DNA from: JBCCZC01 sp039188505
GTDB taxonomy: Bacteria > Pseudomonadota > Gammaproteobacteria > Xanthomonadales > SZUA-38
Direction of reading: 5' to 3'
Length of the DNA stretch: 14,110 nucleotides
Assembly: GCA_039188505.1 (NCBI GenBank)
Contig: JBCCZC010000115.1
Coordinates: 1 to 14,110 of the forward strand
Shown here: in pieces, positions 1 to 6,906 of the stretch
Numbering within the stretch: position 1 is the stretch's first letter
Layout of the letters: each line of letters opens with the position of its first letter
Translations under genes and position numbers: made by a program
The notes under the pieces: generated by a model
The model's input: the letters and a program-made list of their open reading frames with translations, nothing else
Database searches by the model: none
What the model was told of the DNA's origin: nothing

Positions 1-2
1 CC

Positions 3-686
3 GCGCTGCATGCAGGCTTCGCTCAGCCGCTCCAGGACATGACCCGACCCGACGGGTTGAGATCGCAGCTGGGCCCCCTCTTCCGCGCCGCCGGAACGAT
101 CGCAGCTCGCGAGCCCGGGTTCTACCGGGCACCGCAACCCGGTGAACACCACGCCGAGGTGCTTTTACGAGGCGCCGAGGCGCCGCTCAGCGGTCGCTTC
201 AGCGTGCAGATCGCCGATGATGGGACGGCACGGCTGCTCGGCTTCCTCATCGTCCCGGAACACGGCACGGCGCTCCATCGCGAGCAGCTGCAGGAGGTCG
301 TGGCGGCTAAGCTCTCCGACCTTGTCGGCACCCGCATCGACACCGTTGAGATCTCCTTCGAGAAGCTCGCGCTGATCGGAGACGCGGCCGAGGGTATGGT
401 CACCCTTTCGGGGGGCGATCAACTGCCGGTCTGGGCCGAGCGTCATGGTTCGCCCTTCGATTTCGACGAGAACGACTTCACCTTCTCCATCCTGGACGCC
501 GCATGGCTCCTGCGGCGCCAGGCCGAAACCGTCGGCCGATCGGTAGAATCCATAGCCTGCCCGGAGCCCATTGTCCCGGACGGCGAGACGATGCAATGCA
601 CGCTCACTTATGCCGACGGTTCTGCCGAGGAGCAGGTCCTCGGGCGTCTCGGCGGCGATCACCGGCTGCTGTCGAGCGGCGGCTAG
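3..686 (+). CDS. Unknown protein, partial at left edge
   Basis: The frame is open from base 3 with no stop, so the gene probably begins upstream of the window. The first ATG (39) has no usable ribosome binding site: an AGGA lies directly against it at 34-37. I do not recognise the family. From the ATG at 39 there are 215 residues, with no obvious signal peptide or membrane helix. The C-terminal part has a small Cys-Pro...Gly...Cys pattern (SIACPEPIVPDGETMQC) followed by 'TYADGSAEEQVLGRL', which loosely resembles the DUF4333-type beta domain; this is only a resemblance. It lacks the Cys-His-Asp pattern of a lasso leader peptidase and is not a PqqD-like recognition protein. The stop overlaps the stop of the convergent glycosyltransferase gene in a shared CTAG. 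The coding call is fairly secure because the frame is long and its composition is protein-like; the function is unknown. Confidence 0.7.
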   Translation, partial: ALHAGFAQPLQDMTRPDGLRSQLGPLFRAAGTIAAREPGFYRAPQPGEHHAEVLLRGAEAPLSGRFSVQIADDGTARLLGFLIVPEHGTALHREQLQEVVAAKLSDLVGTRIDTVEISFEKLALIGDAAEGMVTLSGGDQLPVWAERHGSPFDFDENDFTFSILDAAWLLRRQAETVGRSVESIACPEPIVPDGETMQCTLTYADGSAEEQVLGRLGGDHRLLSSGG

Positions 687-1360
687 GCCTTCTTCCAGGC
701 GCCGAAACCCTCATCAAGGATGCGTTTCACGAGCAATTCCCGGGCAGCAAAGTGCTGGGGATCGGCACTCAGGCTTTCCTCCCCCGTTGGCAATTCTCTG
801 ACCCGCGCCCGCAGGGCGCCGGAAAGCACGTGCTGGCGGCGAATCGCAGTGCTGATGATGATGTCATCGCCACGCTCGCGCCAGGTCCAGTGCGGTACGA
901 CCAGCGGGACCCGGGCCAGCAGCGATCGCCGCAGCAGCATCAGCCTTCCGAGTACAACCTCGCAGGGGCGGTCGCGAAAGAAGTCCCGCTGGGGCAGCAC
1001 CCGGTAGTGCGGCGCTTCCTGGCTGATTTGTCGCCCGCCGACCCCGATGATGCGGTCCGGATAGTGGCGGGCTACCGCTAGGCAGGTCTCGACGAAGTCG
1101 GCCGTAAATGGCAGCAGATCGTCATCGAGCACAAGGACAAATTCGGTGTTGGCGAGGCTGGCCAGCAACCAGCGCGGCCAGGTCCGGAAGTTCCCACCGG
1201 ACCGGACAACATGATCGGCGCCGGGGAATCCCTCACCGCCGTCGTCGTTGCTCCAGATCATGATCTGCGGGCGCACCGTCTGCGCTGACAGACTCTTCAG
1301 AATCGCCTCGCAGTTCTGCCGACGACGCCAGCTAACCATGATGACGGTCAATCCGCTCAT
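683..1360 (-). CDS. Glycosyltransferase, GT2-fold, GT64/exostosin-like
   Basis: This 225-residue protein probably transfers a sugar from a nucleotide-sugar donor. It opens with a Rossmann-like strand (GLTVIMVSWRRRQNCEAIL, residues 3-21), then 'MIWSND', and has an acidic metal-binding DDD at 79-81 in 'FVLVLDDDLLP'. 'HYPDRIIGVGGR' (99-110) and 'RGDDIIIS' (163-170) match in order the PDRIVGF...R and ED-I features of exostosin-type GT64 enzymes. No signal peptide or transmembrane helix is seen, so it should be cytoplasmic. The ATG at 1360 is chosen because GGGAGG lies just upstream on the minus strand (TCGGGAGGGGCGGT before ATG) and homology-like sequence begins there. The frame continues upstream to 2101, but that part is antisense to the cyclase and arginine-rich. 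It is divergent from the lasso precursor, so it could glycosylate the peptide or be an unrelated surface-polysaccharide enzyme. Confidence 0.8.
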   Translation of the reverse strand: MSGLTVIMVSWRRRQNCEAILKSLSAQTVRPQIMIWSNDDGGEGFPGADHVVRSGGNFRTWPRWLLASLANTEFVLVLDDDLLPFTADFVETCLAVARHYPDRIIGVGGRQISQEAPHYRVLPQRDFFRDRPCEVVLGRLMLLRRSLLARVPLVVPHWTWRERGDDIIISTAIRRQHVLSGALRARVRELPTGEESLSADPQHFAARELLVKRILDEGFGAWKKA

Positions 1361-1414
1361 ACCGCCCCTCCCGACAAGCATCGAGAGCCTAGCAGACCGA
1401 CAGTTGTCAGGGCT

Positions 1415-1430
1415 TGTGAAATCGATCACC
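1415..1430. promoter_or_regulatory. CRP/Clp-type binding site (candidate)
   Basis: The sequence TGTGA-AATCGA-TCACC matches the CRP consensus TGTGA-N6-TCACA at 9 of 10 defined bases. It lies in the divergent gap between the glycosyltransferase and the lasso precursor. Its centre (1422.5) is about 61 bp upstream of the start predicted from the -35/-10 pair at 1447-1476, the classic class I activator position. In Xanthomonadales the homologous protein is Clp, which reads the same type of half-site. Whether it is bound is inference. Confidence 0.42.
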
Positions 1431-1446
1431 CTGCCGTTCGCGCACC

Positions 1447-1476
1447 TTGACCGCACCTCGCGCGCCCGGGGATACT
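1447..1476 (+). promoter_or_regulatory. Sigma70-like promoter of lasso operon (candidate)
   Basis: TTGACC at 1447-1452 (5 of 6 to TTGACA) is followed after 18 bp by GATACT at 1471-1476 (4 of 6 to TATAAT). The start point would fall near 1483-1484, at or on the first ATG of the precursor. This promoter would give either a leaderless message or translation from the second ATG at 1522. Confidence 0.42.
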
Positions 1477-1482
1477 TCGCGG

Positions 1483-1674
1483 ATGACTGATGATGCCTAC
1501 GAGCAGACCGAGCCCGCGACGATGTCGAAACGTCGCCCCTATGAGGCTCCGGTCGTCGAAGACCTCGGCGACGTGCGCGATGTGACCATGGGCGGTTCGC
1601 CAGGCACGACCGATTCCGGCAATCAGTTCGTCGAGTGCCCGTTTGGCGGTGGACCAGGCGTCTGCGGCCCCTGA
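1483..1674 (+). CDS. Lasso peptide precursor (A protein)
   Basis: This is a 63-residue ribosomal peptide precursor. The leader (about 36 residues) carries RPYEAPVVEDLGDVRDVTM, matching the lasso leader pattern Y-x2-P-x5-G-x5-T (Y20, P23, G29, T35), where the Thr sits two residues before the cleavage point. The predicted core is residues 37-63, starting GGSPGTTDSG. Gly1 and Asp8 are ideally spaced for an eight-residue macrolactam ring. The tail has Cys at core positions 16 and 25 in ECPFGGGPGVCGP, which could form a disulfide. The first ATG (1483) has only a weak CGGGGA upstream; the second, at 1522 (Met14), would still give a complete leader of 23 residues. A gene for a lasso-type cyclase overlaps its 3' end. 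The family call rests on motif spacing plus this neighbour; ring and cleavage site are inferred. Confidence 0.78.
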   Translation: MTDDAYEQTEPATMSKRRPYEAPVVEDLGDVRDVTMGGSPGTTDSGNQFVECPFGGGPGVCGP

Positions 1675-3010
1675 GGAGCCCACGCGACGCCGTTGCTTCC
1701 GGGCAAGCGACGGCACCGCGCATGGTTCCATCCTCGATGCGGGATTCCGGCAAGGCGACAGCGTCTCGCCTGACGAAGCTTTTTTCAGCAGCCACTTCGC
1801 CTACTCCGCGGCCGATACACCGCAGACGCCCATCCGCGGTGTCACCTTCGATGCTCGGCCTTTCGACTCCTCTGGCCGGGTCGAGCGCCTCGAGACCGTT
1901 GATGAAACCTGGACTCGGCATCTGGACCGTGCCCTTGAGAAGAACCGGGGCAAGGCCGTTGCCGTTGCCCTCAGCGGCGGCCTCGATTCTCTGCTGGCTG
2001 CGAGCAGGCTGACACGTCGCCGGGATGAGCTTGCCGATCTCCGCGTCGTCTCCTGGTCCCTGAACGCGTTTCCCGATGCTGACGAGTCGAGCTGGATTCA
2101 ACGGGGCGCGGGGGCTCTTGGCATCCCGGTTTCACTGATCGATCTAAGCCATCTCGCTCCCGGCGGGAACATCGAAGCGCTTGTCGACGCCGATTGGCCG
2201 GGCATAAGTCCGTTCGCCGCTTTCTACGCCGAACTCTTCAAACGGTGTCGTGATGAGGGCATGGACACCCTGGTGTCCGGTGCGGGCGGCGACGATCTGA
2301 TGATGGGCTATCGGTATCGCCTTTTCGACGCCCTTTCGAACGCCCGCTGGGCGACCGCCAGGACGCACCTCCGCACCGCCGAGACATCCTTCGTCCAGGA
2401 GCTGCGGACGCTCGTTCGGACACTGCTTCGACAATCGCCGCGCCGGTCGACGCCCGCCTGGTTGACGGCGGAAGCCGCGGCGATGGTCTCATCTCAGCCG
2501 GTCGAGTTCGAAGATGCTCCGCGTCGCGACTTCATGCAGATTCTCTTCGGCAAGACCAAGCAGCTCGACGAACTGGGCGGTGAGAGATTCGCAGCCCGGT
2601 TCCGGATGGAGCGCCATGACCCGTTTCATGATTGGTCGCTCAGACAGCTCGCCTTTGACACGCCCGCGTATCAGCTGATGGACGAGCGCTACGGCAAGAC
2701 GCTTTGGCGTCGACTACTGGGCGCGGGAGTACCCGAGGATCTTCGCATGAAACCCCGTACCGGCCTGCTGCACGACGTATTCCGCCGGGGCATCTTCGAA
2801 GCCCACCGGAAGATCATGCTCGAGACCCTCTTCCACGGGGGCGAAGAATGGCCTCGGTATGTGCGCAGGGAGGTCATCGAGCAGACGATTCAGGCCCCCG
2901 AATCACAGCGACAGTCGGTTCAGCTCCTCGTCTGGCAGTGCGCCTGCTTCGAGGTCTGGCTCGGCAAGATCCGGGCTCTGAACGCTCAGAAACCGGCGAC
3001 GTCGAGGTAG
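1649..3010 (+). CDS. Asparagine synthetase-like lasso cyclase (C protein), short form
   Basis: Lasso C proteins adenylate the ring-forming Asp/Glu side chain with ATP so that the core N-terminus can attack it. The ATP-pyrophosphatase motif SGGLDS (about residues 109-114) and the second nucleotide-site motif GAGGDD (about 211-216) are intact, and a late KPRTG (about 368-372) fits the asparagine synthetase C-terminal fold. The protein is about 453 residues, and only about 90 precede the PP-loop region. The N-terminal glutaminase-like domain of most AsnB-type proteins is therefore absent or reduced to a remnant. The only possible starts are TTG 1643 and GTG 1649, both inside the end of the precursor gene, since a stop lies at 1583 in this frame and no other NTG follows before the conserved part. 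The overlap of about 26-32 bp implies translational coupling. It ends 25 bp inside the convergent cytochrome gene. It resembles lasso cyclases because of the adjacent precursor; on its own it could only be called AsnB-like. Confidence 0.85.
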   Translation: MDQASAAPEEPTRRRCFRASDGTAHGSILDAGFRQGDSVSPDEAFFSSHFAYSAADTPQTPIRGVTFDARPFDSSGRVERLETVDETWTRHLDRALEKNRGKAVAVALSGGLDSLLAASRLTRRRDELADLRVVSWSLNAFPDADESSWIQRGAGALGIPVSLIDLSHLAPGGNIEALVDADWPGISPFAAFYAELFKRCRDEGMDTLVSGAGGDDLMMGYRYRLFDALSNARWATARTHLRTAETSFVQELRTLVRTLLRQSPRRSTPAWLTAEAAAMVSSQPVEFEDAPRRDFMQILFGKTKQLDELGGERFAARFRMERHDPFHDWSLRQLAFDTPAYQLMDERYGKTLWRRLLGAGVPEDLRMKPRTGLLHDVFRRGIFEAHRKIMLETLFHGGEEWPRYVRREVIEQTIQAPESQRQSVQLLVWQCACFEVWLGKIRALNAQKPATSR

Positions 3011-6000
3011 GGATCCGAGAGCGGCACGATCGCCACCCCGGTGCGAGGCCACCCGCTGTCCGCCAGATCGGGATAGACCACCGTCGAGGTGACGACGCCC
3101 GAACGTTCGCTGTCGAAGACAAGATCCAGCGCGCCGGCCGATACGGCCTGTGGTTCGATGCGGTCGCAGTCCGGGCAGAAGCCAGCGAAGCGGAACATCG
3201 CCAGCTCCCCCGCGAGGTCATTGCCCCCCTGCCCCAGCGCCCAGCGCGGCTGGTTGTCGGCGTCGTAGAAATAGAGCACGCCGACACGTTCGGCCCCCTG
3301 ACTGTAGAGGGTCAGGCCCCAGCCCGGTTCGCCCTCGTCATACCAGGTACCGGTGTAGTCACGTAGCGTCGTCGCCGTACTCGCAACCAGGAGTTCGAAG
3401 GGCTCGCTGCCGGTCCGCTCGCCAAGGCGCCAGTCGAAGCGCGCGTGGGTCGCGTCCTCGAACGTCAAGCCGAGCTCTCCGACCGTCTCGATGTCGACGA
3501 AGCCCGTCTCCGGATTCCAGGTGAAGCGGTTCATCTCGCCGGACCAGGTTTCGCCGGCAAACGGACCCGAGGCCTGATACCAGGTCGGCGTGCCGTCGTC
3601 CTCATAGGTGTACCAGGTCGCGAACAGGAAGTCGCCGAGACGCTGGACGTCCAGCCCGTGTCCGCTGCGCGCCGGGTTGAACCAGAGGCCCGCTCGGGGG
3701 GTCAATGCCGTGGACCCCGCGTCCGCAGGATTGGAGCCCTGGCTAAGCTCCAGCATGTCGGTGAGGCCGTCCCCATCGCGGTCCGTCGCCAGGCGCGCCC
3801 CCAGCCCCGCGGGAACCGCGGTCACCGTGATCGGACCATTCGTGGCGTCGGCCACCAGGTCGTCTACGGCGACGATGCTTCCGTCTGCGGCGGCGAACCC
3901 GCCCTCCGCACCGTCGTAACGCCATCCTTCGCGACCGCGGTGGGCCACCAAGTCGATGGCCCCTGCCTGCGCAAGGGAGACGAGGACCCCGAGCCGCCCC
4001 GGTGCCGCCCCCGCCACGGTCACCTGCACACCCACGGCCGCATGCGTGTCCTTGCTCCGCGGCGCCGGTACGCTGAGCGGCGTCGGATCCTCGCCGAAAT
4101 CGGAGCCCGCGAAAGCGAGCATGAGCGCCACCAGATCGGCGACATCCTGGTCTGACTGCACGCTGAACGCCGGCTCGGACACGAAGCGCGCCAGCGAATC
4201 CACCGAGCCATCGTGGAGAAAGCCAAAACCGGCGAGATTGTCGGCCTGCGTCGTCTCGAAGCCCACCTTGTCGTACATGTTGCGTAGGTGCGGCACCTTG
4301 ATGGCCCGGTTCGTCGAGCCGTCGACGCTGACCACGGAGAGATGATTTTCGCCCAGCGGTCCGTCCGGCATGGTCTCGCCGCCGGCGCGCAGGATGCCCG
4401 TTCCCAGCAGCAGCGGGCCGTTCACGCCCATGCCGGTCGGCAGCGTGTGGCAGCTGCTGCATTGGAAGGGCGAGTCGAGGAAGTCGCCCGTGTACAGCTC
4501 GAGACCCCGCCGCGCGTTGCCCGTCCCCAGCGGCTGCCCGGCTGGTCCGAAGCGCCCGGTCGTGAAGTGCCCGTCGAGCGGCAGCGCGTCCGGCAGGGCG
4601 TTGTCGAGCTGACGGAACGGATTCGGCGGGAACACGATCGTCGCCAGGAAATCCTCGAAGCGCTGCATCTCCCCATCGGTCAGGGGGCGATCATCCGACA
4701 GCAGTCCGGTAAAGGCACCGTTGAATTCCTCGATGCCGTCCCGGTCGCCGCGCCAGTGGAAGGGTTCGTGCCCGATGATGTCCTGGAGCGTCTGGGTGGT
4801 CATCGGCCCCTTCATCGGGTGGAAGTCCTCGCAGGGCGTGTCGGGATCGATATCCGTCCCGCAGTTCTGATTGAAGGCCTTCATCTCACCCGCCGGATCG
4901 CCGAGATCCCAGGCCAGCCGGTCCATGCGCCCATCGACGTGGCAGGACGCGCAGGAGACGTGCCCAAGACCGGAGGTTCGGTGCGTGTCGTAGAGGAACG
5001 GGCGACCCGCTCGGATCGCCTCGGGCAGCGGATCGAAGGCCGCCAACCGATCGATCTCACGCGGCAACCCGTCGTCCAGGGCGATGGTCGAAAGCGAGGC
5101 CTCGAAGTGATTCCAGACGTAGAGCCGTTCCCGAGCCTCGTCGAGGGCCAGCCCTGCGGGCCCCTCCCCCACCTCGATCGGGACGCCGGCGCGGGCGCCG
5201 CTGGCGCTCAGCACGATGACGTTGTTCGAGCCCATACCGGCGACGAAGCCGCGCGTCCCGTCGGCCTCCCAGACGATCGCGCGGGGATCGCCGATCGACT
5301 GGTCCCGCTGCGACTGGTCGATCGTGCGCACCTCGTAGCTCAGGTGGGTATTGAGGTCCGACACCCCGACGGTGGTCAGTCCGTCCAGGGACACCCGCGC
5401 CAGCTGGGAGCGCACAAAGCGCCCGTTGACCACGGGCTCGAAGCGGAACTCATTGAAGGCCTCCGTGCCCACTAGCGTCAGCTCGTCGCTCGCGGGGTTC
5501 ACCGCGAGCGCCATGCCGATATTCATGAGGCCGCGCACGTAGGCGACGGCCAGCGTCCCCGAGTCGATCACGGCGATGTCGCGATCCGGCAGATCCCACC
5601 CGGGCACCCGCCCGGACCGAGCGGCATTCGGGCCGCTGACAAAGGCGCTCCAGTCGCTCGAGTTGTCGTCCACCCACTGCCCGGGTGCTGTCTTGCGAAC
5701 GATCAGTCCCACCTCCGGAGCCGGAGGCAGCTCAGGATTCAGCGGCGGCTCGAAGCCGCCCGGTGCGTTGCGCGGTGGATTCTCACCACCATAAGGGGTG
5801 TCTGCGTCCCGGGTGATGTTGGGCGGAAAGGCCAGCGTCCCGTTGTTGCCTACTGGCGAGTCGATACCGCCGCCGAGGATGGTGGTGCCGTTGCCCGACT
5901 CGAAAACCGCGGCGAAGACGCGGGCGCCGTCCGGGCTCACGGTCAAGGCGCGCGGGTCCTCGCCCAGGATCTTCACGACGGACGGAGCGGCCGCGAGATT

Positions 6001-6423
6001 CGAAAGGTCGAAGACCCAGACCTCGTTCACCTGGGAACAGCTGACGAACGCCCGGTTGCCCGCGAAGACCACATCGAATGGCTCGTCACCGGTCGCGAGC
6101 GTGCGTACCACCGTGCGGCTGGCGACGTCGACGATACTGACGGAATCAGAGATGTGATTGACGACCCAGAGCTCCGCTGCGGTACGAAAGCGCACGCCGA
6201 CAGGGTCCAGGCCGACCATGACGTGCCCTGCCCGCACGGCCCGACCCTCGGAGACGTCGTAGAGCTGCACCCGCGCGTCTGCCGTGTGCGTCGCGGCCAG
6301 GAGTCGGCCGTCCGGGCTCAGATCGAGGGCGCGGACCGGGTGATTTTCCCAGTTCACGAAGGGCACTTCGGCCGTGGCGTCGAGAGCGGCGAGGAGGATC
6401 ACGATGGCGGCGAGGAGTCTCAT
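2986..6423 (-). CDS. Exported di-haem c-type cytochrome/YVTN-propeller protein
   Basis: This is a 1145-residue secreted protein. Residues 1-18 (MRLLAAIVILLAALDATA) are a signal peptide. Residues 19-460 are WD/YVTN-like propeller repeats ('ALDLSPDGRLLAAT', 'SVSIVDVASRTVVRTL', 'ALTVSPDGARVFAAV'), interrupted by a Pro/Gly-rich insert at about 176-280. Two haem c sites follow: CASCH at 491-495 and CSSCH at 655-659. Between them HPMKGPMTTQTLQDIIGH (535-552) resembles the cytochrome-c-peroxidase/MauG-like region and may supply an axial ligand. DRDGDGLTDMLELSQGSNPAD (881-901) is a thrombospondin-3-like calcium loop. Two divergent beta modules start at about 911 (LWFNPARSGHGLDV) and 1024 (TGTWYDEGEPGWGLTLY), and CPDC at 1083-1086 may form a disulfide. 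It is probably a periplasmic or surface redox enzyme; substrate unknown. The start gives the signal peptide directly but has no clear Shine-Dalgarno. It overlaps the cyclase 3' end by 25 bp. Confidence 0.9.
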   Translation of the reverse strand: MRLLAAIVILLAALDATAEVPFVNWENHPVRALDLSPDGRLLAATHTADARVQLYDVSEGRAVRAGHVMVGLDPVGVRFRTAAELWVVNHISDSVSIVDVASRTVVRTLATGDEPFDVVFAGNRAFVSCSQVNEVWVFDLSNLAAAPSVVKILGEDPRALTVSPDGARVFAAVFESGNGTTILGGGIDSPVGNNGTLAFPPNITRDADTPYGGENPPRNAPGGFEPPLNPELPPAPEVGLIVRKTAPGQWVDDNSSDWSAFVSGPNAARSGRVPGWDLPDRDIAVIDSGTLAVAYVRGLMNIGMALAVNPASDELTLVGTEAFNEFRFEPVVNGRFVRSQLARVSLDGLTTVGVSDLNTHLSYEVRTIDQSQRDQSIGDPRAIVWEADGTRGFVAGMGSNNVIVLSASGARAGVPIEVGEGPAGLALDEARERLYVWNHFEASLSTIALDDGLPREIDRLAAFDPLPEAIRAGRPFLYDTHRTSGLGHVSCASCHVDGRMDRLAWDLGDPAGEMKAFNQNCGTDIDPDTPCEDFHPMKGPMTTQTLQDIIGHEPFHWRGDRDGIEEFNGAFTGLLSDDRPLTDGEMQRFEDFLATIVFPPNPFRQLDNALPDALPLDGHFTTGRFGPAGQPLGTGNARRGLELYTGDFLDSPFQCSSCHTLPTGMGVNGPLLLGTGILRAGGETMPDGPLGENHLSVVSVDGSTNRAIKVPHLRNMYDKVGFETTQADNLAGFGFLHDGSVDSLARFVSEPAFSVQSDQDVADLVALMLAFAGSDFGEDPTPLSVPAPRSKDTHAAVGVQVTVAGAAPGRLGVLVSLAQAGAIDLVAHRGREGWRYDGAEGGFAAADGSIVAVDDLVADATNGPITVTAVPAGLGARLATDRDGDGLTDMLELSQGSNPADAGSTALTPRAGLWFNPARSGHGLDVQRLGDFLFATWYTYEDDGTPTWYQASGPFAGETWSGEMNRFTWNPETGFVDIETVGELGLTFEDATHARFDWRLGERTGSEPFELLVASTATTLRDYTGTWYDEGEPGWGLTLYSQGAERVGVLYFYDADNQPRWALGQGGNDLAGELAMFRFAGFCPDCDRIEPQAVSAGALDLVFDSERSGVVTSTVVYPDLADSGWPRTGVAIVPLSDPYLDVAGF

Positions 6424-6461
6424 GGCCGCGATGATGCCATGGCGATGACGTCTACGAAATT

Positions 6462-6475
6462 TTCACACGTGCGAA
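6462..6475. promoter_or_regulatory. Palindromic operator-like site upstream of cytochrome gene
   Basis: TTCACACGTGCGAA is a 14-bp inverted repeat (TTC-N-CACGTG-N-GAA) broken only at the fourth and eleventh bases. It lies 39-52 bp upstream of the cytochrome start codon at 6423, where a regulator could act. I cannot name the binding protein, and a 14-bp near-palindrome in GC-rich DNA may be chance. Confidence 0.25.
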
Positions 6476-6507
6476 CCGGTGACCCGACGGAATCCTGCAG
6501 GTTCGGA

Positions 6508-6530
6508 CGAAACAGAAGGCCCAGCCGGGC
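6508..6530 (-). terminator. Weak intrinsic terminator-like hairpin
   Basis: On the minus strand GCCC-GGCT-GGGC (plus 6530 to 6519) is followed by CTTCTGTTTC. It would terminate the small membrane-protein transcript before the cytochrome gene, but the stem is only 4 bp and the U-run is interrupted, so it is a weak candidate. Confidence 0.25.
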
Positions 6531-6578
6531 GCCGGTTGCCGCGTTGGGCGCGTCCGCAAATCCGGTCGAGCCAAGGCC

Positions 6579-6824
6579 TCATTGGCGATCGAGAAGCTGC
6601 TGCACCTCCCGCCGAGCTTCCCGCCGCGTCTGCGAGTGCGGCATGCCATCGACGGCCGAGCCGTTGCGATCGAGCAGCTCCTCGATGACGCGCAGCTGCG
6701 ACTCGATGCGCATCTGCCGCTCGGCGGCGACATGCTCGGCGCGTCGCAGCGCGCGGAAGGTCGTCCACCAGAGCATCCACAGTCCGAGCACGGAAAGCCC
6801 CAGAAGCATGATCAGCAGATCCAT
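6579..6824 (-). CDS. Small membrane protein with coiled coil
   Basis: This is an 81-residue protein. Residues 1-21 (MDLLIMLLGLSVLGLWMLWW...) form one transmembrane helix, followed by a charged segment TFRALRRAEHVAAERQMRIESQLRVIEELL with heptad-like spacing, and a basic C-terminus ending in REVQQLLDRQ. The helix-then-coil layout recalls PspB-type envelope-stress proteins, but I see no specific signature, so I leave it unnamed. The ATG at 6824 is chosen because GGGAGGTGTCC lies just upstream, a strong ribosome binding site; the frame continues upstream to 7040 but without a comparable site and with non-protein-like sequence. It precedes the cytochrome gene on the same strand by 155 bp, so co-transcription is possible but not required. 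Confidence 0.7.
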   Translation of the reverse strand: MDLLIMLLGLSVLGLWMLWWTTFRALRRAEHVAAERQMRIESQLRVIEELLDRNGSAVDGMPHSQTRREARREVQQLLDRQ

Positions 6825-6906
6825 GGACACCTCCCGTCTTAGCGCTGACCTCAACTGTGCCCCCATTCCCGCCCCGGCACAAGCGACCCGGTCACATGTC
6901 GGTGGA

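Noticed and set aside
3..686. Idea that the left-edge gene is the lasso leader peptidase or PqqD-like protein
   Set aside because: No Cys-His-Asp transglutaminase pattern and no PqqD-type fold features are visible.
1361..2101. N-terminal extension of the glycosyltransferase frame on the minus strand
   Set aside because: It is antisense to the precursor and cyclase, Arg-rich and low in structure, and a strong ribosome binding site sits at the internal ATG 1360.
4288..5475. Long open plus-strand frame antisense to the cytochrome gene
   Set aside because: It mirrors a secure gene with signal peptide and haem motifs; its product is Arg/His/Gly-rich with no domain, as expected for shadow frames in GC-rich DNA.
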